Assembly (NCBI RefSeq): GCF_907164905.1
Contig: NZ_CAJRAF010000002.1
Coordinates: 3,744,001-3,808,000 of the forward strand
Reading direction: 5' to 3'
Source of the DNA: Dyadobacter sp. CECT 9275
GTDB lineage: Bacteria > Bacteroidota > Bacteroidia > Cytophagales > Spirosomataceae
DNA: 64,000 nucleotides
Of this stretch, positions 8,574 through 16,624 are shown one piece after another. Both the position numbers and the translations under genes were made by a program. The first letter of the stretch is position 1. The number at the start of each line of letters is the position of its first letter. The notes beneath the pieces were generated by a model that did no database searches, was not told the DNA's origin, and saw only the letters and a program-made list of their open reading frames with translations.

Positions 8574-9548
8574 ATGAACTACTTTTCACGAAGAGACTGG
8601 TTTAAAGCCAGCACTTATTTTACTGTTGCCGGATTGGCAAGTATGAACGCTGTGCAAGCTTCGACGATTGCCAAAACACCTGCACTTACCAAGGAAGAGA
8701 TTGCAGCTATTGAAGCTGCTATGGGTAAAAAGGGCAACTATAATGAAGGACAAGCGGTTCATACCACTCCGCTTCCACGCAACGATTTGAAAGTCACTGT
8801 CAAAGGTGAACCTGTTCCAATTCCATTTGGGTTTGGGGGATGGGCGTCTATCAAAAAAACAGTAGATGGGAAATCAGCCGTTTTAATGAGCGATACAGTT
8901 CTGCTGGAAGAAGAAGTGAATCCCTTGATTTCAGCGGCGCATGCCAACGGCCTTGAAATCGGGGCTATTCACAATCATTTTTTCTATGAGCAGCCACGCA
9001 TATTCTACATGCACATGCATGGCATGGGTACGCCACAAGAGCTTGCCAAAAAGTTTGCTGCCACCATTAAAGATGCCAAAATCTCCCCGGCTAACCAGCC
9101 TGTGCCTTCTGCGCCACCCACCACTACGGGCAAGGAACTCTTTGATATACCAGCCCTTGACGGCATTGTCAAGTATACCGGCGTAGTAAACGGCCCAACT
9201 TATAAATATACTGTTGGCCGTGACGATCTGACGGTTATGGCCATGGGTGCAGAAATGACAGCTGCCATAGGACTTAACTCCTGGGCAAGCTTTGCTGGAA
9301 ACAAAGACAGCGCCCATATAGCGGGTGACATTGCCATGCTGGAAGATGAAGTTAATACGGTCATCAAAGCGCTTCGGGCCAATAACCTAGAAGTAGTGGC
9401 ATTGCATAATCATATGTTTGGTGAGAACCCAAGGATCATATTTCTGCATTATTATGGGCGTGGACCGGCCACTACGCTTGCAAAAGGGTTCAGATCGGCC
9501 CTGGATGTTCTAGGAAAACCTGTTAAAGCGACGCATTCAACGCACTAG
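8574..9548 (+). CDS. DUF1259 (LppY/LpqO-type) exported protein
   Basis: A 324-residue protein with two tandem DUF1259 repeats. Each ends in a similar block: GLEIGAIHNHFFYEQPRIFY near 126-145 and NLEVVALHNHMFGENPRII near 271-289. The conserved HNH and acidic residues suggest ligand or metal binding, but no activity is known to me. The N terminus SRRDWFKAS followed by a hydrophobic stretch and AQAS-like end resembles a Tat signal (S-R-R-x-F/W-x-K). It starts 84 bp after the efflux operon and ends 3 bp before a ChrB-like ORF; DUF1259 and ChrB genes often lie near chromate resistance genes, though no chrA is present here. Confidence 0.85.
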   Translation: MNYFSRRDWFKASTYFTVAGLASMNAVQASTIAKTPALTKEEIAAIEAAMGKKGNYNEGQAVHTTPLPRNDLKVTVKGEPVPIPFGFGGWASIKKTVDGKSAVLMSDTVLLEEEVNPLISAAHANGLEIGAIHNHFFYEQPRIFYMHMHGMGTPQELAKKFAATIKDAKISPANQPVPSAPPTTTGKELFDIPALDGIVKYTGVVNGPTYKYTVGRDDLTVMAMGAEMTAAIGLNSWASFAGNKDSAHIAGDIAMLEDEVNTVIKALRANNLEVVALHNHMFGENPRIIFLHYYGRGPATTLAKGFRSALDVLGKPVKATHSTH

Positions 9549-9551
9549 GAA

Positions 9552-9848
9552 ATGGACTGGATTACCCGCGAACGCCCCAAAATCGATAGGATCGCCTGCC
9601 CGTGGCTGATCAAAAACTTTGTGGACAAGGAAGCCACATTCCACCTCGGGATACCAACAGCCACGGAGGGCGCTAAGGCTAATTTTGTCAACATCGGGGG
9701 CGTATCGCTGGGGTTGAAAAAGGATATCCAGCCCAACATAACTCTGGTCCCCGAAGTGGGCGCGTATTGGTACGATAGGAAAATCCTCGGTGTGCCCAAG
9801 CGGGGGCCTGGGTTTCAGTACGGCCAGATGCTGGCAACTAGTTTTTGA
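9552..9848 (+). CDS. ChrB-like N-terminal segment joined to a beta-barrel-like tail (probable chimera)
   Basis: A 98-residue ORF. Residues 1-33 (starting MDWITRERPKIDRIACPWLI) match the start of the chromate-resistance ChrB C-terminal domain, which normally runs to about 130-150 residues. After about residue 40 the ChrB pattern stops. The tail (GGVSLGLKKDI..., GAYWYDRKILGVPKRGPG) alternates like outer-membrane beta strands and ends in LATSF, the terminal aromatic typical of beta-barrels. Base composition also becomes GC-richer across it. I read this as a fusion created by deletion or recombination; the product is probably not a working ChrB. Confidence 0.55.
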   Translation: MDWITRERPKIDRIACPWLIKNFVDKEATFHLGIPTATEGAKANFVNIGGVSLGLKKDIQPNITLVPEVGAYWYDRKILGVPKRGPGFQYGQMLATSF

Positions 9849-9887
9849 GTAGTGGTGTTTGTAAAGGAGGCCAGAAGCGCCCGTAGA

Positions 9888-12152
9888 ATGACTTTGAAAA
9901 CAGTTTTACCCTTCCTTTTCCTGCTGTTGAGCAGCCGTTTGTTTGCCCAGTCACTCGGCGTGAACGAAGCCGACTATGGTCTGAATGTCCGCCGGTCCAT
10001 CGGACCGATTGTGCTAGACGGACGTCTGGATGAAGCCGCCTGGGACAAAGCGGACACGGTGTCGAACTTTTGGCAGTTTTTTCCGTATGACACCGTCCGG
10101 GCCGGTGCCCGAACCCGCGTACGGGTGTTGTTCGACTCGGAGTTCCTATACATAGCCGCCGAATGTTATCAACCCGGCCGGTACGTGGTCACTTCGCTCA
10201 AACGCGACTTTGCCCGCGGGCAGTCAGACCTGTTTGAGGTTAACATTGACCCCTTCGGCGATAAGCTTAACGGCTTCAATTTTGCGGCAAGCCCGTACGG
10301 CGTGCAACGCGAGGGCCTGATCACCAATGGACAGGAGTTTGCCACCGATTGGGACAACAAGTGGTACGTCCGGGTAGGCAACGCCGCCGATCGCTACACC
10401 GTCGAGATGGCCATCCCCTTCAAAACGCTCCGCTACAAGCAACGGCAGACTGGGGACGGGCCAGACGTGTGGCTGATCAACTTCATCCGCAGCGACATCG
10501 CCCGCAACGAGCAATCGGCCTGGGCACCCATACCCCTTAATTTTACCGGACAGGCGCTGGCGTTCTCGGGCCGGCTGATCTGGGAGCAGCCCCCCCCCAG
10601 GCCCGGTGCCAACGTCTCGCTGATTCCGTACGGGCTGGCCGAAACGGGCCGGGATTACCCGTCGGGGATACCTCCCCGACGGGGCGTCAACGCCGGATTC
10701 GATGTGAAGGTGGCCGTCACCCCTTCGCTCAATCTGGACCTGACCGTAAACCCAGACTTCGCGCAGGTAGAAGTCGATCAGCAAGTGACGAACCTGAGTC
10801 GGTTTGAGTTGTTTTTCCCCGAACGGCGGCAGTTTTTCCTGGAAAACAGCGACCTCTTCGGCTCATTCGGCACGAGCGTTACCAACCCGTTTTTCTCCCG
10901 GCGCATCGGCCTTGTCCGCAATCCCCGCACTGGGTTCAACGAGCGGGTGCCGATTCTGGCCGGGTTACGGCTGAGCGGCCGGTTGGACCGGAACTGGCGG
11001 GTCGGGGTGCTGAACATGCAGACGGGCCGGCGGTCGCTGGCCGATTCTGTCACGCTGCCACCGATCAACTACGGGATGCTGGCCGTGCAGCGCCGGATTT
11101 CGACCCGTTCGTTTTTGAGCGCACTGCTGGTAAACAAGGACCCCGTAGGGATAATGCCAGCCGGTGCCGCCCAACCGTATAACCGGGTCGCCGGCCTGGA
11201 GTATTCCCTGGCTTCGGCCAATAACCAGTGGCGGGGCAAAGCGTTCTACCACCGCTCGTTCAGCCCGGACCGGCCGGCTCAGCCCTACGCGGTGGGCGCC
11301 CTGCTGTTCGTTGACAAGCCAGCGGTCAACGGGCGGGTTGGCGTTTACGACATTGGCGATAACTTCCGGGCCGACGTGGGGTACGTCCCCCGCGCGAGCC
11401 TGCTGAAATTCCATGGCGAGGTCTTTAGGGTGCTTTTCCCGAAAGGGCGGCTGGGCCGGCACATCAACCGGTTTTACCTGGGACCAAACTGGGATTTTAT
11501 TTATGGGAAACGGCAGAACCGCCTGATTGACTGGGACGCGGGACTGTTCGGGGGCATCACGATGCAAAACCAGTCGCAGCTGAGTTTTGTGTTTCTGCGC
11601 TGGGATTACACCTACCTTTTCTCGCCCTTCGACCCATCCAACACCGGCGGGATTGCCCTTCCCGCCAACACCTCGTACCTGTACTTCAGCCACAGGCTGA
11701 CCTACGTGTCCAACGTTAGGAAGCCTTTTTTCTATAGTTTCAACGGTCGATACGGGCAGTACTTCAACGGTCGGATCACGCAGTTGCACACCGTCATGAG
11801 TTACCGGCAGCAACCTTACGGTGTTTTCTCGCTTGATTTCACCTATAACGGTATTCGGCTGCCCGCGCCCCACAGTCAATCGGACCTGCTGCTGATCGGC
11901 CCCAAGGTCGATCTGTCCTTCACCCGGTCGTTGTTTCTAACGGCCTACGTCCAGTATAACAACCAGATAAACAATGTCAACACCAACATCCGGTTCCAGT
12001 GGCGGTACAAACCCGTCTCGGACCTGTTCGTGGTGTACACCGATAACTACTTTGCGTACGAAACCCTCGATGATGACAACCGGCTGATGCGGGCCTGGCA
12101 ACCTAAAAATCGGGCTTTGGTGATCAAATTCACGTATTGGCTGAATCTGTAA
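9888..12152 (+). CDS. DUF5916 / CBM9-like outer-membrane protein
   Basis: Large cell-surface protein. The ATG at 9888 gives a clean signal peptide (MTLKTVLPFLFLLLSSRLFAQS); a GTG at 9852 would add 12 residues before it. After the signal comes a carbohydrate-binding family 9-like domain (PIVLDGRLDEAAWDKADTV, then DLFEVNIDPFGDKLNGFNFA). The long C-terminal part is a DUF5916 beta-barrel (ELFFPERRQFFLENSDLF near 310-330; ends FTYWLNL). Substrate unknown; members are often found near peptide or polysaccharide processing genes. Codon use is strongly GC-rich relative to both sides, a sign of separate origin. Confidence 0.87.
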   Translation: MTLKTVLPFLFLLLSSRLFAQSLGVNEADYGLNVRRSIGPIVLDGRLDEAAWDKADTVSNFWQFFPYDTVRAGARTRVRVLFDSEFLYIAAECYQPGRYVVTSLKRDFARGQSDLFEVNIDPFGDKLNGFNFAASPYGVQREGLITNGQEFATDWDNKWYVRVGNAADRYTVEMAIPFKTLRYKQRQTGDGPDVWLINFIRSDIARNEQSAWAPIPLNFTGQALAFSGRLIWEQPPPRPGANVSLIPYGLAETGRDYPSGIPPRRGVNAGFDVKVAVTPSLNLDLTVNPDFAQVEVDQQVTNLSRFELFFPERRQFFLENSDLFGSFGTSVTNPFFSRRIGLVRNPRTGFNERVPILAGLRLSGRLDRNWRVGVLNMQTGRRSLADSVTLPPINYGMLAVQRRISTRSFLSALLVNKDPVGIMPAGAAQPYNRVAGLEYSLASANNQWRGKAFYHRSFSPDRPAQPYAVGALLFVDKPAVNGRVGVYDIGDNFRADVGYVPRASLLKFHGEVFRVLFPKGRLGRHINRFYLGPNWDFIYGKRQNRLIDWDAGLFGGITMQNQSQLSFVFLRWDYTYLFSPFDPSNTGGIALPANTSYLYFSHRLTYVSNVRKPFFYSFNGRYGQYFNGRITQLHTVMSYRQQPYGVFSLDFTYNGIRLPAPHSQSDLLLIGPKVDLSFTRSLFLTAYVQYNNQINNVNTNIRFQWRYKPVSDLFVVYTDNYFAYETLDDDNRLMRAWQPKNRALVIKFTYWLNL

Positions 12153-12473
12153 CCAAAAACCTCTTTTGTCATGATGTCGGGTTAGGCTAAAAATTGTACA
12201 TAAATGACGGCCAGCCTTTTGAAAGCTTTTTTAAGAAGCAAATATGAGCATCAATATAGTTGAAAGAAATGTGTCTATGCTTTATGGCAGCCAGTTCCAG
12301 AGAGCATGTTTGAGAAAAGGTAAATTTTATATCGTCAATATTTAAAGATGGCGGTGAGATTTACACGTAGCAAACGGCTCACTAGAAAAACAGCTCTACC
12401 GAACCCGCGGTACTTTCGGTTCAATCTTTTAATTTAACCCATTATTCCGAAAGGCGGTTAAGAAATAGTTCTT
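12153..12473. other. Non-coding interval between the GC-rich gene and the IS3 element
   Basis: About 320 bp. Base composition falls back to AT-rich just after the DUF5916 stop. Only very short open frames occur (for example 19 codons from 12204), and I see no RNA gene or clear terminator. Confidence 0.4.
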
Positions 12474-12534
12474 TGACGTGGTTCCCTTTTGGTTTACACT
12501 TTTGCGGGTTAGTAAATATTTAAAACTTCAATTC

Positions 12535-13458
12535 TTATCCCGTTTGTCGGTAATATTCGGCCTCAAATGCTGCGGGATTCAAATAGTTCAAAGACGAATG
12601 CAGTCTTCTTGTATTATAATATCCCTCGATGTATTCAAATAGAGCAGACTTCAATCTTTCAATGCTCTCATAACCACCTCTGGGCATATCTAATTCGGCC
12701 TTCAGCCTACTCCAGAACGACTCCGCCCATGCGTTGTCGTATGGGTCATCGGCACGGGACATGCTTTGTCTCAGTTTGAAAGTTTTTATTACTTTCTTCA
12801 TTTCCCGTGATAAATATTGTCCGCCACGATCCGAGTGCACGATCATACCAGGTTTGGCCCTGCGCTTCAACAGTGCTCTCGACAACGGTTCCCTGACAAG
12901 ACTTTCTTGCATATTGTCAGCCAATTGCCAGCTAACAATTTGCCGGGAATACAAATCCATCCAGGTGCAGAGATAAGCCCACTTCCCGCCTTTCAAAGGC
13001 ATGTAAGTAATGTCCGATGTCCAAGCTGCATTGGGTCGATCTGGCTTTGACTGGTTAAGCAGAAGGTTTGGACAAACTCGTTTTCCGTGTTTACTATCAG
13101 TTGTCCTTGGAATAAACCTAGGTGGTTGAATAGCCCTTAAACCCTCTTTTCGCATGATTTCAGCGACTTTTCGGCGACTAATCTTGATGCCTTTTTGTTT
13201 CAAGGATTCTTTGATACGTCGACTGCCATATCGCTTCAAATTACGGATAAACTCGATCCGTATTTCATGCTTTGGGCGGTTGTATTTTTTGTCCGCATTA
13301 TAACTTTCTCCTCGCCGGTACCGGTAATAAGCTGTGCGGCTTACTTCAAAAAGCGAACACAGATAACTTACCTTATTTGTCCTCGAAAGTGATATTATTA
13401 AGTCATAGACGTCTCTCAGTCGGACGTGCTGAAGAGACCCAACGCCTTTTTTAAGATT
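12535..13458 (-). CDS. IS3-family transposase orfB (DDE integrase domain), made by -1 frameshift from orfA
   Basis: The catalytic half of the transposase. The open frame extends from 13458 down to 12535; the first possible standalone start is a TTG at 13239, but the upstream in-frame sequence (including SYLCSLFEVSRTAYYRYRRG) is clearly part of the protein, so a fusion product is expected. The HTH_21 part is followed by an rve domain with DDE residues in WTSDITYM, VHSDRGGQY and AWAESFWSRLKAEL. It overlaps the orfA tail and joins it at the A-AAA-AAG slippery site (13452-13446). Confidence 0.88.
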   Translation of the reverse strand, partial: NLKKGVGSLQHVRLRDVYDLIISLSRTNKVSYLCSLFEVSRTAYYRYRRGESYNADKKYNRPKHEIRIEFIRNLKRYGSRRIKESLKQKGIKISRRKVAEIMRKEGLRAIQPPRFIPRTTDSKHGKRVCPNLLLNQSKPDRPNAAWTSDITYMPLKGGKWAYLCTWMDLYSRQIVSWQLADNMQESLVREPLSRALLKRRAKPGMIVHSDRGGQYLSREMKKVIKTFKLRQSMSRADDPYDNAWAESFWSRLKAELDMPRGGYESIERLKSALFEYIEGYYNTRRLHSSLNYLNPAAFEAEYYRQTG

Positions 13459-13727
13459 TCACGGTCGGTTTTCAGGCGTTCAACTTCCGCTCGTAGCCTA
13501 GCATTTTCAGCAGCAAGTTTTGCAGCCTTACTACCTTCACTCTCCACATTCTTTGTTTTTGTCTTCATAGTTGCCATTCTCTTCCAACGATATAGAAGAT
13601 TTTCAGCAATTCCAAACGTCTCCGAGATTTCCTTCGCGCTTCTTCCAGAAGCCAACATTCTCGCTACTTCCTGCTTAAAATCAGCATCGTAACTCTTTCT
13701 GGTTTTGCTCCCCTTCTGAACTCCCAT
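13416..13727 (-). CDS. IS3-family transposase orfA (HTH protein)
   Basis: A 103-residue HTH_Tnp_1 protein (RKSYDADFKQEVARMLASGRSAKEISETFGI, about 11-41) followed by a leucine-zipper-like coiled coil (AKLAAENARLRAEVERLKTD). It binds the IS ends and, by -1 frameshifting near its C terminus, forms the OrfAB transposase. The ATG at 13727 lies 47 bp inside the right terminus. Confidence 0.88.
   Translation of the reverse strand: MGVQKGSKTRKSYDADFKQEVARMLASGRSAKEISETFGIAENLLYRWKRMATMKTKTKNVESEGSKAAKLAAENARLRAEVERLKTDREILKKALGLFSTSD
13446..13452 (-). promoter_or_regulatory. A-AAA-AAG slippery heptamer for programmed -1 frameshift
   Basis: On the minus strand the orfA codons TTA AAA AAG contain the heptamer AAAAAAG. 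A -1 slip there moves exactly into the open orfB frame, which continues as GVGSLQHVRLRDVYD and onward without a stop. This is the standard IS3-family mechanism. Confidence 0.8.
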
Positions 13728-13773
13728 TTTGCATCAGGTTGTGCAAAAATGTGTGCCGCTTTTTGGAGCCACC

Positions 13774-14021
13774 TCATATGACTATTAAACCTTCTATTAC
13801 AGGTTGTAGATAGTACTTGCTTAGCTCTTTCTTGAAAAGAGTTTCCTCGTCATAAATAACTACTCCGGGCCTAGCCTCGTCTTCATAGTCTATAGGAACC
13901 CATACATACTCCTTCTTTTTCTTGTTTTGCGGTTTCTGTGCCCTGTCCCACGCTGCCTTCCGTTTGTGATTTCGATCACTGGATGTTCTATCCAGTCACC
14001 TTTATAATTGTTTCGCATCAT
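13774..14021 (-). pseudogene. Unrecognised gene remnant truncated at the IS3 edge
   Basis: Leftward coding-like sequence ends exactly at the IS. One frame has an ATG pair at 14021 and reads MMRNNYKGDWIEHPVIEIT before closing. A second frame, open from about 13995, carries the more protein-like KKKKEYVWVPIDYEDEARPG and VVIYDEETLFKKELSKYYL. Its stop codon TGA is the first three bases of the IS right end. It looks like a frameshifted 5' fragment whose remainder was displaced by the insertion. Family not recognised. Confidence 0.35.
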
Positions 14022-14325
14022 TGTTCTTGATTTAGGAACAACCCAAAGGTATTTCACTGTTAAAAATTTCGGTAGGACAGCATCGATCGATTAATAAGTA
14101 TGCTGTTTTTCAGTGTTTTGCAGCCAACCTTTGAATTACAAGCAATGTAAAGGCGGTCAGACCGCAAAAAAAGGAAAGTTGCAGATGACTATCTACTTCA
14201 CTGTCCTAGCATGTAGATTCCTATTGTTTAGATTTCAAGCAAAATTCAGTTTAATAGAAAATTTTCTTACATTATCGTGATTTATTAGAAAAATTTCCAG
14301 TAAAATGCTTATTTTGCATTAGTTA
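14022..14325. other. Intergenic region upstream of the Fic fusion gene
   Basis: About 300 bp without a gene. It contains the perfect palindrome GCGGTCAGACCGC at 14153-14165, followed by seven A residues; this could be an operator or the stem of a small RNA structure. The last 100 bp are strongly AT-rich and probably contain the promoter for the gene at 14326. Confidence 0.35.
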
Positions 14326-15807
14326 ATGGAAAGAATTCTTATGATTAGATTACAAGAGATGCTTTTTGGATCCTCTAATAAAGCTGAATCTGCTAAAATT
14401 AGTGCATTAGAGAAAAAGGGTGTGATACTTAAGATAGCTCCACGTATCTACACATCAAACCTACAAGAGCATCCCGAGGTTATTATTAAAAGAAATTGGT
14501 TTAGGATTCTATCCAATCAGTTCCCAGGCGCAATTTTAAGTCACCGTAGTGCATTGGAGTTTAAGCCGGTGAACGGTGAGCATATCTTTGTTACATACAG
14601 CTACACAAGAAAAAACCACTTACCTGGTCTCACAATCCATTTCCAGCAAGGGCCGGTTCGACAAGAAAATGACAATGTATTTTTTGAAAACCTATATGCT
14701 TCACAGGAAGCACGAGCCTTTTTGGAAAATATGCAAGAGACCAGAACGAGAAACGATCTTTCTAAAACGCTTCCGATCTCTGACATTGAGGAAAGGCTCG
14801 ATCTAATCATTAGATCCAGGGGCGAAGAAGCAGTTAATGCTATCCGGGACGAAGCTCGAAGACTGGCTCCCATTTTAGGCATGGAAAAGGAGTTTTCGAA
14901 ACTTAACCTTGTGATAAGTACGCTTTTGAATACCGGCGATTCTAGGAGCCTCCATTCGCCTGTTGCCATAGCACGATCGCTCGGAGAGCCATTTGACCCA
15001 CAAAGAATCAAGCTATTCGAGATACTATATCAAGCTTTAAGCGGTAAAACATTTCCTGCTTATGCCGATAAAAACCTCTCGCTGATAGCATATCGAAATT
15101 TCGGGTTTTTCGAGAGTTACTTTTCTAACTACATTGAGGGAACCGAATTTGCTGTTAATGAAGCGCAACAAATTATTCAAACCGAAACGCCGCTGCCTGA
15201 ACGGGACGAAGATTCTCACGATATATTAGGTACTTATCAAATCGTCTCAGACCGGAGGGAAATGTCGATAACTCCCAGTTCGCCTGATGAGCTATTACAG
15301 CTGTTAAGAAACAGACATGCTACATTACTACGAGCCCGCATCTCCAAAAAGCCAGGACAGTTCAAGGATAAAAATAACCGGGCAGGCAACACTGAATTTG
15401 TAGATTGGCAATTGGTCGCAGGCACCTTAAAAAAAGGATTTGACTGGTATTCCCTTCTTAAGGATCCCTTTGCCAAGGCAGCTTATATGATGTTTATGAT
15501 CAGTGAAGTTCACCCCTTTCTTGATGGAAATGGTAGGATTGCAAGGGTGATGATGAATGCTGAACTCTCGTCAAAAAGTCTTTCAAAAATCATAATTCCT
15601 ACTGTTTACCGAGAAGACTACATGGGTGCATTACGAAAGCTCACCCGTCAGTATGATCCCACTCCCTACATCCGCATGCTTCTAAGGACCTTTGAGTTCA
15701 GTTCGTATATCTATGGGGAAGATCAGCTCAATATGGAAAACGAATTAATCCAGTCCAACGCCTTCCAGGATCCAGAAGCTGCGAAGCTAGTAATTATCCC
15801 ACGCTAA
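14326..15807 (+). CDS. Fic-domain AMP/nucleotidyl-transferase fused to an AbiEi-like N-terminal domain
   Basis: A 493-residue two-part protein. Residues 1-140 start with a winged-helix-like block (ISALEKKGVILKIAPRIYTS) and SHRSALEFKP, the layout of AbiEi-type antitoxin/regulator domains. The C-terminal half is a Fic domain. It has the inhibitory motif SNYIEG (267-272, [S/T]xxxE[G/N]) N-terminal to the core, which makes it a class II self-inhibited Fic, and the intact catalytic loop HPFLDGNGRIAR (H396-R407). It should transfer AMP or another nucleotide moiety to a protein target. It has no adjacent partner and stands alone between the IS3 and a XRE-ImmA operon; the AbiEi-like part may regulate its own promoter. 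Confidence 0.82.
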   Translation: MERILMIRLQEMLFGSSNKAESAKISALEKKGVILKIAPRIYTSNLQEHPEVIIKRNWFRILSNQFPGAILSHRSALEFKPVNGEHIFVTYSYTRKNHLPGLTIHFQQGPVRQENDNVFFENLYASQEARAFLENMQETRTRNDLSKTLPISDIEERLDLIIRSRGEEAVNAIRDEARRLAPILGMEKEFSKLNLVISTLLNTGDSRSLHSPVAIARSLGEPFDPQRIKLFEILYQALSGKTFPAYADKNLSLIAYRNFGFFESYFSNYIEGTEFAVNEAQQIIQTETPLPERDEDSHDILGTYQIVSDRREMSITPSSPDELLQLLRNRHATLLRARISKKPGQFKDKNNRAGNTEFVDWQLVAGTLKKGFDWYSLLKDPFAKAAYMMFMISEVHPFLDGNGRIARVMMNAELSSKSLSKIIIPTVYREDYMGALRKLTRQYDPTPYIRMLLRTFEFSSYIYGEDQLNMENELIQSNAFQDPEAAKLVIIPR

Positions 15808-15881
15808 GCGCTAGGCTTTCAATAGATCGAGCAAACCTTACTTATGCCAGGAAACCCATCTAAGCTAGCATGAAGTGTTTC

Positions 15882-15973
15882 TGGAATATTTAACGCCTTC
15901 ATTTTGGAATATTTTTTTTAAATATTTTGGAATATTTTTCATTTAATTTTTGGAAATTCGACTAGCTTTGTCC
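15882..15973 (+). repeat. Four direct repeats at exact 23-bp spacing (putative operator)
   Basis: TGGAATATT begins at 15882, 15905 and 15928; a fourth, TGGAAATTC, begins at 15951. All steps are exactly 23 bp. The array ends 20 bp before the ATG of the next gene. Between the shared heads the units are AT-rich and variable. This looks like a cooperative binding array for a repressor, most plausibly the XRE protein encoded as the second gene of the operon. Confidence 0.7.
15963..15970 (+). promoter_or_regulatory. Putative -7 element TAGCTTTG
   Basis: TAGCTTTG matches the TAnnTTTG Bacteroidota -7 consensus, 22 bp before the ATG at 15993, and lies within the fourth 23-bp repeat. A repressor on the array would cover it. 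No TTG at the expected -33 spacing is clear. Confidence 0.45.
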
Positions 15974-15992
15974 TAAACGAACTTATACCAAA

Positions 15993-16622
15993 ATGAGAAA
16001 AATCTTAACTTATGCAGAAGCGCATGAAATCGTATCACCGATGTATGACGACTTGGCTGATTGCATCCAAAGTAGTTTTGCTGAACATCTGACTATGTGC
16101 GATTTGGCCAATCAATTTGGCAGGCCTGTCTCCTATGAAAATAGGACCAAGGCTAATATCATACATGACCACCTAAAATCTCATGTGACTGAAAAGTTTC
16201 TCAATAGTAATGTGTTTGAGGTTGACAAATGGAACAACATATTCGGCGTCAAGGTAAACGATGACATATTTATACGGTTCAACAAAATCAATGAGAGCCG
16301 CAAAATTAGCTGCCGTAAAACAAATCAGTATATCAGCTATATGAGGCAAGGGGAAATTCAAGGGTTTCCCGCAAGTCCAACATTACTTTTTGCTGGATAC
16401 TTGCCTGACGAGAACTGGACTTCAATTAGGGGAATATATTTATTATGCCCTGATAATGAGAATGTTCTTCATTGGTCATATGAATTGGATCGTCGCAATA
16501 GCAGCGAACAACTATCAGTCTTTGAAAGAAACGAAGGGCGCAAAAGAAAGGTTAAGCTAAAACTCTCCGATGATGAAATCTACAAAACACTCAACATCAG
16601 GAAATCTGGCACGAATGACTAA
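15993..16622 (+). CDS. Uncharacterised protein paired with a XRE-ImmA gene
   Basis: A 209-residue soluble protein that I do not recognise. It has no signal peptide or TM segment. The N-terminal 60 residues look helical (EAHEIVSPMYDDLADCIQSSFAEHL). The middle is beta-rich with a WNNIFGVKVNDDIFIRF block near 82-98, and the C terminus is charged and basic (RNEGRKRKVKLKLSDDE). The next gene starts 2 bp after its stop, so the two are co-translated. Position upstream of a XRE/zinc-peptidase gene, behind a repeat operator, is that of the effector in a toxin-antitoxin-like module; that role is inference only. Confidence 0.7.
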   Translation: MRKILTYAEAHEIVSPMYDDLADCIQSSFAEHLTMCDLANQFGRPVSYENRTKANIIHDHLKSHVTEKFLNSNVFEVDKWNNIFGVKVNDDIFIRFNKINESRKISCRKTNQYISYMRQGEIQGFPASPTLLFAGYLPDENWTSIRGIYLLCPDNENVLHWSYELDRRNSSEQLSVFERNEGRKRKVKLKLSDDEIYKTLNIRKSGTND

Positions 16623-16624
16623 GT

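Larger units (their letters stand above)
12474..13776 (-). mobile_element. Complete IS3-family insertion sequence (1303 bp)
   Basis: Two ORFs in the orfA/orfB arrangement read leftward. Imperfect terminal inverted repeats are visible: the left end at 12474 reads TGACGTGGTTCC and later ACACTTTTGC. The right end, read from 13776 on the minus strand, is TGAGGTGGCTCC, later ACACATTTTTGC. Both start with TGA. The immediate flanks (CTT on the left, TAT on the right) do not match, so no 3-4 bp target duplication is visible; the flanks may have recombined after insertion. Length fits the family. Confidence 0.85.

Noticed and set aside
10224..11879. Long minus-strand frames (186 and 304 codons) within the DUF5916 gene
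   Set aside because: High-GC genes leave long antisense frames; composition (Arg/Pro/Val/Gly-rich) is not protein-like, and the + strand frame has clear domains and a signal peptide.
15882..15973. CRISPR array
   Set aside because: Shared repeat is only about 9 bp with AT-rich variable spacing of 14 bp; no cas genes.
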